Positions 1 to 11,684 of a stretch of DNA of 64,000 nt are shown here, in pieces (the stretch's first letter is position 1; each line of letters opens with the position of its first letter). The notes beneath the pieces were generated by a model. That model did no database searches. It was given only the letters and a program-made list of their open reading frames with translations, and was not told where the DNA came from. The position numbers and the translations under genes were made by a program. This DNA comes from Costus lasius (taxonomy: Eukaryota; Streptophyta; Magnoliopsida; Zingiberales; Costaceae). Location of the stretch: the NCBI GenBank assembly GCA_027563935.2, contig CM050447.1, forward strand, positions 84,305,461-84,369,460. Reading direction: 5' to 3'.

Positions 1-1493
1 ACACACAAGATGAAGATGCTTACTCCTTGCGGTCCCTTGTGCTAGCAAGACACCCAAGCTTTTCTTTTTGTCGAATGGAAGGGATGATGAGATGATTCCC
101 TTTCTTGGCCGAGAGCTTCTCTTGCTTCTCTCCACCTTCGTCAACCACCCAACGAAAAGGATGATGAGCGTTGAAGTGAAGAAGCCAACGCTTATGCGTT
201 TTGGCGTTGAAGCATAACCGGCTTTGATTACTTTCCATAAGTGGAAGAGAATCAAGCCAAGCGTTCAAGCCACTTCAAGAACGCATATTGGCATTGAACA
301 AAGCGTTCACATTTGTGAACCGGTTCAATCCAAATCGTTCAATCGAATTTGGTTCATCAAACCAAACCGAAATAGCTCAAGCCACTTGGTCTAGACCAAA
401 TCGAACCCCAAGGCTCATGATCTAACCATTCATCTCCTGATGCCCCTGATCTCTCCGATCTAGCATCACCTCTCTCGATCGAAGCTTACCGATCTCAAGC
501 CCTAATCAATCAAACATGATCAGACCAGATCTCACTTACAATCAGAGATTAAATCCCCTTTAAACTGAACCAAAGAATCCAGTCCATACGATCTGACTTA
601 AGTAAGCCATATCATCAAATTGTGCGACCCTGAGGGTTTCCTTTAAATGTCGGTAACGATAACTTACGTTATCACGATCAGTGAGGGGTATCTAGCAACA
701 CATCACTGTCTCCCGATATAAAGGAAAGAGTCTTCCAAGACTACTCCCAAACCATAGCACAAGTGTGAATCAACTCACAAGGCATGCATGATTCCTTTGC
801 CACTGGATGTTCTTATTGGACAAGCATGTCAAGCCTGTAACTCCAATACGATGAGCATGATCAGATCAGATGAGCATAGTCATCTGGGTATGGCCATACA
901 CTATCTCAATCATCTCATACAAGGGGGGCCCCTTTAGAACATCACACTCCTTGAACAAGGAGACGGCAATCCTTTATCTATCACAAGTGCCCTAACCTGA
1001 CTCAAGCTCACCATCCAAGATAGTCTATAATCATTATGTTTCAAATGATATTGAACTACCTCAAGACAATGACAATCATCATTTAGAAACACAAGTGATC
1101 TCAAGTCAAAGGACATGTGCCACTTAGTGCTTACAAGGATCATTCACATTGTGACAAGCAATGGAATATCCCAGTAGGGTCTGTCCAGTACATCCAATGT
1201 ACCCATGAGTCTACATCTTATTCCATGCTCGAAGCATCCTATAAGATTAGCACTCATATTAGTCTCAATCATATCAAGGCTGTCTCAAGTTCACCAAGAT
1301 ATCTCGACTAAGGACAAAGAGCATGTCAGCCCAGCTGAACAGCTTTGAGACATTATTCAGAAGTACACTTATTACAGCAGACAAGGTAACAACCTGAATA
1401 ATAACCATGCCTTTTATAAACATAAGAGTTTATTACATGATACTTATACAATCCCAAGGCCTCAAACATTAGCCTTAAGGGCATACCCCAACA
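1..1493 (-). mobile_element. LTR of copia copy X (solo LTR or 5' LTR, cut by window edge)
   Basis: On the minus strand an LTR begins at 1493 with TGTTGGGGTATGCCC and runs left off the window. It aligns with the 3' LTR of copia copy 3 from about 58238 onward, so roughly 210 bp lie outside. It breaks the 3' LTR of copia copy 1 between 'cct' and 'ataag' (compare the unbroken copy near 8903-8910). ATAAG at 1494-1498 is therefore the expected right-hand target duplication. Whether this is a solo LTR or the 5' LTR of an element reading left cannot be decided here. It belongs to the copy 3 LTR subfamily, not the copy 1 subfamily. Confidence 0.85.
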
Positions 1494-1749
1494 ATAAGAT
1501 TAGAACACATATTAGTCTTAACCATATCAAGGCTGTCTCATGTTCACCAAGATATCTCGACTAAGGACTTAACTGCATGTCAGCCTAGCTGAACAGCTTT
1601 GAGACATTATTCAGAAGAACATATATATTGCTGCAGACAATGTAGCTAACTGAATAACAACCATGCCTTTATAAACATATAAGTTTATACAAATGATACT
1701 GTTACAATCCCAAGGCCTCAAACATTAGGCTTAAGGGCATTCCCCAACA
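1494..1749 (-). repeat. 3' LTR fragment of copia copy 1
   Basis: The fragment begins on the minus strand with TGTTGGGGAATGCCC at 1749, just after the purine tract read as AAGTGGGAGAT. It matches the right-hand part of the 5' LTR at 8903-9158, with the same AGAACACATATTAG variant, and stops at 1494 where copy X is inserted. Confidence 0.9.
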
Positions 1750-1769
1750 ATCTCCCACTTGCACTTAAT

Positions 1770-4700
1770 CTAATGGTTGAGAAATCTCAAACCCATGTTA
1801 TTACAGTGCTTCTCATGCTTCTGCTGCGCCAGAGGCTTGGTAAGCGGGTCTGCCAGATTGTCATCCGTTTGAACCTTGCAAACTTTGATCTCGCCACGAT
1901 CTATGATCTCCCTGATCAAGTGAAACCGTCTCTGTATGTGCTTGGACTTCTGGTGCGACCGTGGTTCCTTTGCTTGTGCGATTGCTCCAGTGTTATCACA
2001 GAAGATAACCAAAGGATCTGCACTCGAAGGAACAACACCAAGTTCTCTCACGAACTTACGAATCCACACTGCCTCCTTAGATGCTTCCGAGGCTGCAACA
2101 TACTCGGCTTCTGTTGTGGAATCAGCAACAGTTGACTATTTGAAACTCTTCCACACCACTGCTCCTCCATTCAAGCTAAAAACATAGCCTGATTGCGATC
2201 GGAAATCATCCTGGTCTGACTGGAACGAAGCGTCAGTATATCCTTCAATACTGAGTTCTTCCTGACCACCATATATCAAGAACATATCTTTGGTCCTCCA
2301 CAGATATTTTAAAATGTTCTTGACTGCAATCCAGTGCGCCATACCTGGATTACTTTGGAACCGACTGGTCACGCTTAACCCGTAAGCAACGTCTGGGCGA
2401 GTACACAACATCGCATACATAATGGATCCAATAGCCGAAGCATAAGGCGTATTGTCCATTTCATCTTTCTCAGTCCGTGTTTGTGGACACTGACTCTTCG
2501 AAAGATTCAGACCATGTCTGACTGGAAGATATCCTCTTTTAGAATTCTCTAAATGAAATCTCTCCAGGACTTTATCGATGTAAGTACTCTGGCACAGCCC
2601 GAGAAGCCTCTTAGATCTATCCCTGTAGATCTTCACACCTAATACATAGGCTGCTTCTCCTAAATCTTTCATCTGGAAACATTTCCTTAACCATGCCTTA
2701 ACGGCATGCATTTCAGGAATGTCATTTCCAATGATCAAGATATCATCGACGTAGAGGACTAGGAAAGTAATTACGCTCCCACTAAACCTCTTATATACAC
2801 ACGGGTCATCCTCGTTCTTGATGAAACCAAACTCAGAGATTGATTCATCAAAATGAATATTCCAGCTTCTAGATGCTTGTTTAAGTCCATAAATAGACTT
2901 CTTTAACTTGCATATCTTATGACGATCTGATGGATTAGTGAAACCTTCTGGTTGTGTCATATACACATCCTCATCCAGATTTCCATTAAGGAAAGCTGTC
3001 TTCACATCCATTTGCCAAATCTCATAATCATAATATGCAGCTATCGCGAAAAGAATCCGAATAGACTTAAACATAGCTACAGGTGAGAAAGCTTCATCAT
3101 AATCTATCCCGTAGATTTGTTTGAAACCTTTCGCAACTAGCCTGCCTTTATAGGTAACCACGTTACCATCCATGTCAATCTTCTTCTTGAAGATCCATTT
3201 ACAGCCTATAGGGATAACTCCCGGAGGCGGATCAACCAAATCCCAAACTTGGTTATCTGACATGGAGTCCATCTCGGCGCGCATAGCTTCAAGCCACCTC
3301 GCTGACTCCGGTCCACTGACCGCATCCGCATAAGTGAGGGGTTCATCATTATCAATGATGTAGACTCCGTCATAGCGCTCAGGCTGTCGACGGATCCTTC
3401 CCGATCTTTGCGGTTCCCGTGATATCTGAGCCTTAGGTTGTTCAATAACCTGTTCTACCAGCTCAGGCTCATCCAACTGTGCTTGCGCACTTTGTCCTTC
3501 CTCTGGATTCTCATCCAGCTTTATTTCTCTCCCACTGGCCTCTTGCAGAAGAAACTCCTTCTCAAGAAATATAGCCGTCCGAGCAACAAATACCTTGTTC
3601 TCTTTGGGATCGTAGAAATAATAACCCTTAGTTTCCTTAGGGTAACCGACAAAGATACATTTGTCAGATCTGCTCTCTAGTTTCCCAGAGGCGAGCTTTT
3701 TGACATAAGCCTCGCAACCCCAGATCCTGATAAATGTCAAGCTCGGCTGTTTCCCATACCATAACTCATATGGCGTCTTAGAAACTGCCTTGGATGGCAC
3801 TCGGTTTAGTACCTTTGCAGCTGTTTCCAGTGCAAATCCCCAAAAGGAGTAAGGTAGAGTAGCCTGACTCATCATAGAACGAACCATATCAAGTAACGTT
3901 CTATTTCTCCTTTCGGACACACCATTCCATTGCGGTGTTCCTGGCGGAGTGAGCTGTGAGATAATCCCACACTCCTTCAGATAGTCAGTAAATTCTCGAC
4001 TTAGGTATTCTCCACCTCGATCAGAACGAAGTGCCTTGATATTTCGGCCTAGCTGATTTTGTACTTCATTCTTGAACTCTTTGAACTTGTCAAAAGATTC
4101 ACTTTTATGTCTCATTAGATAGACATACCCATACCTACTGAAATCATCAGTAAAGGTAATGAAGTACTGATAGCCACCTCTGGCATGTTTACTAAATGGC
4201 CCACACACATCACTGTGTATAAGGTCAAGTAAACCTGAAGCCCTTTGACCTTTGTTAGAAAAAGGTGACTTCGTCATTTTACCCATTAAACAAGCCTTGC
4301 ATGTATCAATCTCCTCATAGGAGAATGATCCCAGCAGTCCATGATCATGCAACCGCTTAATGCGCTTCTTGTTAATATGGCCTAAACGACTATGCCATAG
4401 CAAGGTGCTGTCATCAGCATTCTTGGCTTTCTTAATATCAACATTTTGTATAGAATTTTCCATGTCCAACATGTATAATCCATTGTTAATTGAACCAGTT
4501 GCATGAACAATATTATCTAAAGATAAAACACACTTTGAAATATTGCATTCAAAGGAAAATCCCTTCCTGACAAGAGCAGGAATGGAGATAATATTCTTAG
4601 TAATACTGGGAACAAAGTAACAACTGTTTAATTCTAATACAATTCCAGATGGCAAAGAGATGAAATAGTCTCCTACAGCAACAGCAGCAACCCGTGCCCC

Positions 4701-5654
4701 GTTTCCAACTCGTAGGTCCACCTCATGCTGTCCCACCTGCCTTCTTCTCTTGAGTTCCTGTACATTTGAACAAATGTGAACTCCACATGCAGTGTCCAAC
4801 ACCCATGATATAGAAGAAGATGAAACCATGACTTCCGTCACGTATATACCTGAGCCAGAAGCAAGGCTTCCCCTCTTGTCTCCTTGGAGCACTTTACAGT
4901 CCTTTTTCCAGTGACCCAGCTGGCCACAGTGGAAACACCTGTATTCCTTGGACCGCTTAACCTTCTGTTTCAGAGCCTTGCTGTAACTCTTGACAGTGGT
5001 CTTGCCCTTCTTCCCCTTCTTCTTGTTCCTCGAAGGAACCATCAAGACAGAGGTTGAAGGCTTACCCTTCAGAGTTTCCTCAGTAGTCAAGAGCATATTC
5101 AGCAGCTCTGCCGGAGTACAATTGATTTTGTTCATATTAAAGTTAATAATGAACGCATCGAAAGAAGGCGGAAGAGACTGCAGAATAATGTCTACAGCAA
5201 GCTCCTGGTTGATGGTATGCCCCAGTTTTTCTAGAGCCTCCTTGTGCCCAATCATCTTGAGCACGTGAGCTCCTACTGGGCTCCCTTCAGTCAGTTTGCT
5301 CTGAAAGAACAGCTTTGTCAAATTATAGCGTTCTGTCCTCGCCTGTGCAGCATACAGCATCTTGAGGTTTGCTATCATGTCTATGGCAGACATATCCTCA
5401 TGCTGACGCTGTAGCGGTGGCGTCATAGACGCTAGCATCAGGCAAGCGACATCAATGCTATCATTGACGTGCTTTTCATAGGCTTCCCGAACCGCCCTTG
5501 CGGCGTTCGGAGCGGGCTAAGGCGGTATCGCCGTCTCGAGGACATACAGTTTCCTCTCTGCCTTAAGAACGATCTTAAGGTGTCCGAACCAGTCTGAGAA
5601 GTTCGGCCCAGCAAACTTCTCCCTTTCCAGTAGGGATCGCACATTGAAGCTCAT
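1770..5654 (-). pseudogene. copia gag-pol polyprotein, copy 1 (two amber codons)
   Basis: One frame of 1295 codons including the stop, starting at the ATG at 5654-5652 that all three copies share. Order: Gag, a CX2CX4HX4C zinc knuckle, protease (DTACG), integrase with H/H/C/C and D,D35E, reverse transcriptase with YVDD, and RNase H. It would supply particle protein and replication enzymes. There is no frameshift, but codon 46 (5517-5519) is TAG where copies 2 and 3 have CAG, and codon 1173 (2136-2138, in RNase H) is TAG where they also have CAG. Both are C-to-T at CAG. The middle segment (1100 codons from an internal Met at 5438) is open, but without readthrough no complete Gag or RNase H is made. 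Confidence 0.95.
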
Positions 5655-7467
5655 GGTGTTCGTTGCTGCAGGAATCTACAACAATGCAAGAACAGCAAGG
5701 TCAGTATCAATGTCAAGAATCAATCAGGACTTAAGAAAGATTCTTTTTCTCACTATTTTATCTGGCTGAAAAACCCAGCAAAACAGCCCAAAAGAGTAGA
5801 ACTCTTTTAGTGAGATGGGATCCAGATTTCATACTTGGTCTCCGCGTCCCGCTCAGGCGAGATAAGATGCACAGAGAGTACAAGCACTAATCTCTGGTAG
5901 GCAGTCCCTGCCAATCGCCTACCTGTGCGATTCCCCTTCATCTGGGCAATCCAGCAGACTGTGCCAACTGAGTTGGTACAACACAATCTCTGACCCCACA
6001 GATGGCTGCCTCCATGCGCTACCATATGCGCCACATATGTAGCCTACATGGTCAAGCTGACCCGACCTACTCCCTGGACCACCACGTGCTATGCTGAGCA
6101 ACGAGAAGCGATAAATCCCTTCTCTGTAACACGCAGGTGTAATCCCGCACCATCTGAAGATAGATGGACGTGCCCACTGAGTGGGTACAACACGGCTCCA
6201 ACGATAATCAGAACAGTGAGGTTTCGCGTCAGAAGGCATACGAGCTTGATATTTTAGCGTTGGATTTTAACGGTCTTTTATCTTCTTCACTATCATGCAA
6301 TTCCTATGGTGATAGCAGAAGATAAATAAATCATGCTGTTCTACTTATTAAACAATAAAAGAAAGCATGAATCTTATGTGGTAAAAGCCCATAGCCCTAG
6401 TAAGACCTTAAGAACTTAAGTCTTCACTTGCTTTTCTTCATGGGGCTTTTGCTGCTCATCTGGCCCAAACCAGGGCCCAAGCGCCATCTGCAGCTCAGGT
6501 GCACCCACCAGGTAAATGCGCCTGGTCCTAGGGTCGAACCCTAGACCTCCCACCTGGTCAAGCCTCTGCTGCATGCGCCTCTGCCAAATGTGCTCTGTGC
6601 TCTTGTCTGATTAATTTACAAATTAATCTATCTAGACAAGGTTGACTCGCAGGTCAATTACATTTTATAAATTAAATGCAATGTGATGCGCAGATCACAA
6701 TATAAAAATTAATTTACAAAATTAACCAGGCACGCAGGCCCCAGCACAGCACACATTAAAACACGGGCAGCCCACATAAGATTAAATAAACATACATATG
6801 CATCAATCAACATGTGATCCATTCATGAAAATTAAATTTCGAAAACCCCTTGGGATCAATTTTAATTTTCCTTATTTGCCCTACTACCTTACAATGGTCC
6901 ATTACTAGGGATCCACTCATCAGATCTAGTCAGATCCACTGCCCTTTCATGCACCAAGTCCTAACTGACTTGAGTCGACCAAAAGGCCAACCATGCATGC
7001 GCCAAGGGGCTGAACGACCACACTGAGGTCTGGCAAGCGGGCGTGAGCCCGGGCCTAACTCATGTGCGTTCATAGGTTGTCTCAACCAGACATCGCTACA
7101 CGCCTGTCTGCAGTCGACTTATAGCCACCTTGTGCTTTCGCACAGGTGCCATCTGGTCGACCCATCAAGGCTGTCAGATAATCTGATCAGACTAATTGGA
7201 TCTTGACTAGACTGAGATTTCAACCCTAATAACCCATCTAAGGGTTTAAAGTAGGCGCCTTAGATCTAAGGTGAATCGTGCATGTAATATAAGTTTTAAG
7301 AAAACATACAAAAATGCGCCAAGAACATGCGCCAACATAAGAATGTAACATGAAACATTTTTCTTATGAAACATCTAATATGCGCATGTTATAGATCTAA
7401 GCATACTTGTATATCCGCATACATGGATCACAATATTTTAAGCAATCATAGAAACATGCAAACAATG
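5655..7467 (-). other. untranslated leader of copia copy 1
   Basis: About 1.8 kb lies between primer site and gag start, collinear with 40949-42760 in copy 2. It holds two short palindromes, CCCACTGAGTGGG near 6172-6184 and CCAACTGAGTTGG near 5966-5978, each followed by TACAACA on the plus strand. It also holds a 75-codon upstream frame at 5807-6034. No other gene is visible. Confidence 0.8.
5807..6034 (-). CDS. conserved upstream ORF in copia leader (copy 1)
   Basis: A 75-codon frame in the gag leader, beginning MAHMVAHGG and ending EIWIPSH. The same frame and stop occur in copy 2 (42380-42607) and copy 3 (63778-63996), with a handful of substitutions. No known domain is recognised. The leaders are only slightly diverged, so conservation of the frame is weak evidence for translation. 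It ends about 150 nt before the gag ATG, so at most it may act as an upstream ORF. Confidence 0.3.
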   Translation of the reverse strand: MAHMVAHGGSHLWGQRLCCTNSVGTVCWIAQMKGNRTGRRLAGTAYQRLVLVLSVHLISPERDAETKYEIWIPSH

Positions 7468-7479
7468 CCTCTGATACCA
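7468..7479 (-). other. primer binding site (tRNA-iMet type), copy 1
   Basis: The minus strand reads TGGTATCAGAGG, two bases after the LTR end. It differs from the usual TGGTATCAGAGC in its last base. Confidence 0.85.
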
Positions 7480-7481
7480 AT

Positions 7482-9158
7482 TGAAAGATCCCCTAACAAA
7501 GGGGGCGAAACCCTAGATAGGCGCATGTATTTTTCGTTTAAGCAGCGGAAAGGGGGTTTCTAGGATCTTTTGATGCATGCATTATAATCAACTTAAAACC
7601 GATTGCACAAGAGATAGAACCATACCATTGCCATCGGTTTGATGGTGTCTTGGAATCAAAGACGCAAGTGCCTCTTCTCCTTAGATGACACACACAATGA
7701 GAAGGCGACTACTTCCTTGGCGACTTTGTGCTAGCAAATCTTCAAGGAGTCCTTCGTATGGAGGGAATGAGAGAAACTTGCTTGCTTAGTCCTCGACTCT
7801 TCAAAAGCGTGAAGCAGAGGTTCCACACGAGAGAAGGCGACGGGAATAGAAGTGAGGCGACAAGAGATGCGCTCCACATAAGACATGGAGGCGTGGTTGC
7901 TAAAAATAGCCAACTTACTCTTTCATGCGATCATGTGTTCATGCATTTCGAACCAATCGCATTTTTCCTCTCTATTCTTTAAACCAAGCGCTCATCCATG
8001 AGCCGGTTCATTTGAATTTGGTTCAATAACCAAATAAACCAAGCAACCAGTCCAGACCATAATAAACACTTAGGTTCTTGATCTGACCGTCGATCTCTTG
8101 ATGCTCCTGATCTAACTGATCTAGCATCCATTCTCTCGATCGAAGCTTACCGATCTCAAGCACTAATCAATCAAACATGATCAGACCAGATCTCACTTAC
8201 AATCAGAGATTAAATCCCTTTAAACTGAACACAAATAATTCAGTCCACACGATCTGACTTAAGTAAGCCATATCATCAAATTGTGCGACCCTGAGGGTTT
8301 CCTTTAAATGTCGGTAACGATAACTCACGTTATCACGATCAGTGAGGGGTATCTAGCAACACATCACTGTCTCCCGATATAAAGGAAAGAGTCTTCCAAG
8401 ACTACACCCAAACCATAGTACAAGTGTGAATTCAACTCACTAAGCATACATATTTCCTTTGCCACTGGATGTTCTTATTGGACAAGCGTGTCAAGCTTGT
8501 AACTCCAATATGACAAGCATGATTAGATCAGATGAACATAGTCACCTGGGTATGGCCATACACTTTCTCAATCATCTCATCCAGGGGGGCCCCTTTAGAA
8601 CATCACACTCCTTAAACAAGGAGACGGCAATCCTATGTCTATCACTAGTGCCCTAACCTGATTCAAGCTCATTATCCAAGATAGTCTATAATCATTATGT
8701 TTCAAATGATATTGAACTACCTCAAAACAATGACAATCATCATTTAGGAAACACAAGTGATCTCAAGTCAGAGGAAATGTGCCACTTGTTGCAATCAAGG
8801 ATTATTCACATTGTGACAAACAATTGAACATCCTAGTAGGGTCAGTCCAGTACATCCAATGTACCCATGAGTCTACATCTTATTCCATGCTCGAAGCATC
8901 CTATAAGATTAGAACACATATTAGTCTTAACCATATCAAGGCTGTCTCATGTTCACCAAGATATCTCGACTAAGGACTTAACTGCATGTCAGCCTAGCTG
9001 AACAGCTTTGAGACATTATTCAGAATAACATATATATTGCGGCAGACAATGTAGCTAACTGAATAACAACCATGCCTTTATAAACATATAAGTTTATACA
9101 AATGATACTATTACAATCCCAAGGCCTCAAACATTAGGCTTAAGGGCATACCCCAACA
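7482..9158 (-). repeat. 5' LTR of copia copy 1 (1677 bp)
   Basis: On the minus strand it starts TGTTGGGGTATGCCC at 9158 and ends CTTTCA at 7482, followed by two bases and the primer site. A TATA-like CTATTTTTAG inside a short palindrome (GCTA...TAGC) near 7897-7911 probably marks the promoter. The C/T-rich stretch to its left would be the 5' transcribed part. Confidence 0.92.
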
Positions 9159-10642
9159 TGTATCACACTAACCTCATAGCAATTTAGCACTCTCTCGCAG
9201 TATCACAATGGCACGTTGCAATGGGAAGTAGCGGATTTGCAGGGCACAGCTCGCACGCCTATGCGCCTGAAACAAACCAAAGAACAGCGGAACGTCCAAG
9301 TCTACGGTGAACGGATACCAGTGGAAGATCAAAAATCATAATGGAAATGAACACGATGAAATGAAAAGACAGGTGGACCTGACCCACCGGAGGTGGTGGG
9401 ATTTACTTTATTGCTTTGAAAACCAGGAAGGAAACACTTCCGAGTTGAGGCACCGACCACGACTCTTTCAAACTTTGAAGGCGAAGCGCCGACTTCGACT
9501 TCTACAAGCGCTGGAGGCTCTCAGCTCACGAGGAGTACTGTACCGCCAAGAGAACTAAGGAACACAACACCCTAGCCTCCTCTTTTATAGAACAAGAGGT
9601 GAGGGAACAAGAGAAAATAGAAGAAGAGAAGCTACTTTAATAACTAACTACTCCTGCACCCCGTAAAGTAGTCAAGCTATAGCTACAAGAAAAAAGAAAA
9701 ACGAACTTCTACCTAATATTCTTGAAGCTGGTCGCATGGTCTTCTGGTCTTCATACGGATGTGGTTAGGCGATCAGACGCGCTCGGAGCATACCGCGACA
9801 AAGCAGCAGAATTTCAAAGTATTGGGTTGCGTAACGATCATCGCGGCCTTCTCTTGGGCCGTATTGTTGATGTGGTTGTGAGGCCCATCTGGACTTGGGC
9901 TCTTCGGGGGTTGGCTTGTAGTGTCCTTGGGCTGGGTCACTTCGGTGTGGATGGAGAGTGGGCTGATAACACCCACGAAGCGGTCCGGTGGGTGAGATGG
10001 GCGTTGATATCGCCGAATAACCACCTTGTTGGGCTCCTTGAGGTCTTCATGAGGTGGAGCAACATGGTAGGGTGGGTTGTATACATCGAAATGGGGTAGT
10101 CGGGGCAGTTCTGCGGCTTTGGGTAACTGTCTACAAAAGTCATGGGGTGTGACTTTCGTCACTGGGTGACCTGAGGAACATTATGTGGGAGTTCCGACTT
10201 GTGCATGTGGCTCCGCCTCCGACTTTCTCCGGGGAGTTGTTTGCAGGACCCACGGGGCGAGGTTTTCATCGCTGGGTACCCCTAGGAACTTTATGTGGAA
10301 AATCAGACTTGTGCACCCGGTAGTTGTCCATAGGACCCACGGGGCATGGTTTTTGTCGTTGGGTACCCCGAGGAACGTTCTGTGGAAAACCGGACTTGTG
10401 CACCTGGTAGTTGTTCGCATGACTCACGGGGTGTGGTCTTCGTCGTGGGGTAGCCCGAGGAACTTTTTGTGGAAAATTGGACTTGTGCATGTGAAGCCGC
10501 CCCCGAATCGGGTAGTTGTCCGCAGGACTCACGAGGCGAGATTTTCGTCGCTGGGTACCTCGAGGAACTTTCTGTGCAACATTTTTGGGGCACCGTCGGG
10601 GCCAAATTTTCCCCTTTTTTCATGTTGTATGCTCCTGCATCA
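9159..10642 (-). repeat. 3' LTR of G1 (left end cut off)
   Basis: It is collinear with 15523-17017 and includes the same block of 87-bp tandem repeats. About 200 bp that correspond to 15325-15522 are missing, because copia copy 1 is inserted at TGTAT. Confidence 0.88.
10247..10580. repeat. 87-bp tandem repeats inside G1 3' LTR
   Basis: Units beginning GACCCACGGGG or GACTCACGGGG start at 10247, 10334 and 10421, an exact 87-bp spacing. A fourth starts at 10525, after a 17-bp insertion that carries GCCCCCGAATCGGG. Each unit contains GGGTACCCCGAGGAACTTT and TGTGGAAAA-CGGACTTGTGCA-type segments. The same array lies in the other LTR at about 16620-16950, so it was part of the element when it inserted. 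Confidence 0.85.
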
Positions 10643-10643
10643 G

Positions 10644-11684
10644 TATCCATGGGTAGGAGCAGAGCCGCCGCACCACCTCATAGAGCCCCATGTAACGTGG
10701 CCGGAGCTTAAAATGAGCCCTGTTTGAAACTCTCTCAGGGTGGATGCGCACCCTCACCAACTCACCGATAGAAAAATGATGTGGCCTACGGTGCTCGTTA
10801 GCCTTCATCGCATTATGAGTGTTGCCCAAAAAGATACGATGCCAAACTTCGTCATGCAAACTAGCTATATGCTGGGCAATGGAATATGCATGTTCAGACA
10901 GATGGGACTCCATGGGTAGGTCATGCAGGTCAATGGGTTTATGGGGTTGTCAGCCTGTAACAATCTGGAAGGGACTAAGACCCGTAGACCTATTAGCGGC
11001 ACTATTGTACGTGAATTCCACCATGGGGAAAATGGAATCACAAGACCTTGGGTGATCACCGATAAGGCACCGGATCTAGTTACCCAAACTATGAATAACC
11101 ACCTCATTTTGTCCATCAGTTTGGGGGTGGTAGGTAGTGGAAAATTTCAGGGTGGTGCCCAAGAGGGCCCAGATTGAGTGCCAGAAGTGACTCACGAAGC
11201 GCGTGTCATGATCGGACACGATGGTGTGGGGAAGACCATGGAGACGGACAATCTCCCGAAAGAAAAGGTGGGCGACATGGGTCGCATCCGCGGTGCGTGA
11301 ACAGGGTATGAAATGTGCCATCTTCGAAAACCAATCTACAACCACGTAGACGGAGTTGAAGCGGGATGCAGTGCTGGGCAGTCCTAGGATGAAATCCATG
11401 CTGAGGTGGGGCCAAGGACCATCTGCGACCGGTAACGGAGTATAGTGACCAGTGTTCAGGGGACGTGGCTTGGCCAGTTGGCAATTGCCATAGTGGCGCA
11501 CGATGCGCTCCATGTTCTTGCGAAGGGAGGGCCAGAAAAAGTGCTCCTCTGCCATGTCAAGAGTTTTGTCTCGGCTATGGTGGCCGGCGACGCCACCCGC
11601 GTGCAGCTCGAGCAACAGATGATCTCGAAGCGATGTGCAGGGAATACACTGGCGGTTCCCCAAAAAGAGATACCCCTCACAGAG
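10644..11684 (-). pseudogene. G1 integrase (gypsy pol 3' part)
   Basis: It continues the frame of the upstream RT. Visible parts are a zinc-finger-like N-terminus, core motifs around SMDF, VSDHDTRF and QTDGQNE (catalytic D, D, E), and a C-terminal segment with KLRPRYMG. In-frame stops are TAG at 11685-11687 (boundary), TAG at 11076-11078 and TGA at 10950-10952, the last fitting CGA to TGA. No frameshift is seen. The frame runs straight into the LTR after YEVVRRL, so the usual last 30 or more residues of gypsy Pol are missing. A deletion at the pol/LTR border is the simplest reading. Confidence 0.85.

Larger units (their letters stand above)
1494..9158 (-). mobile_element. Ty1/copia element, copy 1 (Angela/BARE-like), 3' LTR interrupted
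   Basis: Element on the minus strand: 5' LTR 7482-9158, primer site 7468-7479, leader, one gag-pol frame 1770-5654, then a 3' LTR of which only 1494-1749 is left before copy X interrupts it. The internal part (1750-7481) is 5732 bp, against 5731 bp in copy 2. It sits in the 3' LTR of gypsy element G1. The bases right of the 5' LTR, TGTAT (9159-9163), match the uninterrupted G1 LTR at 15523-15527. The left flank is outside the window. Lineage is inferred from LTR ends, LTR length and the initiator-Met primer site. Confidence 0.93.

Noticed and set aside
10185..10727. Plus-strand ORF of 180 codons
   Set aside because: It lies in the G1 LTR and is made of the 87-bp repeat (a multiple of three), which keeps frames open by chance. 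No domain.
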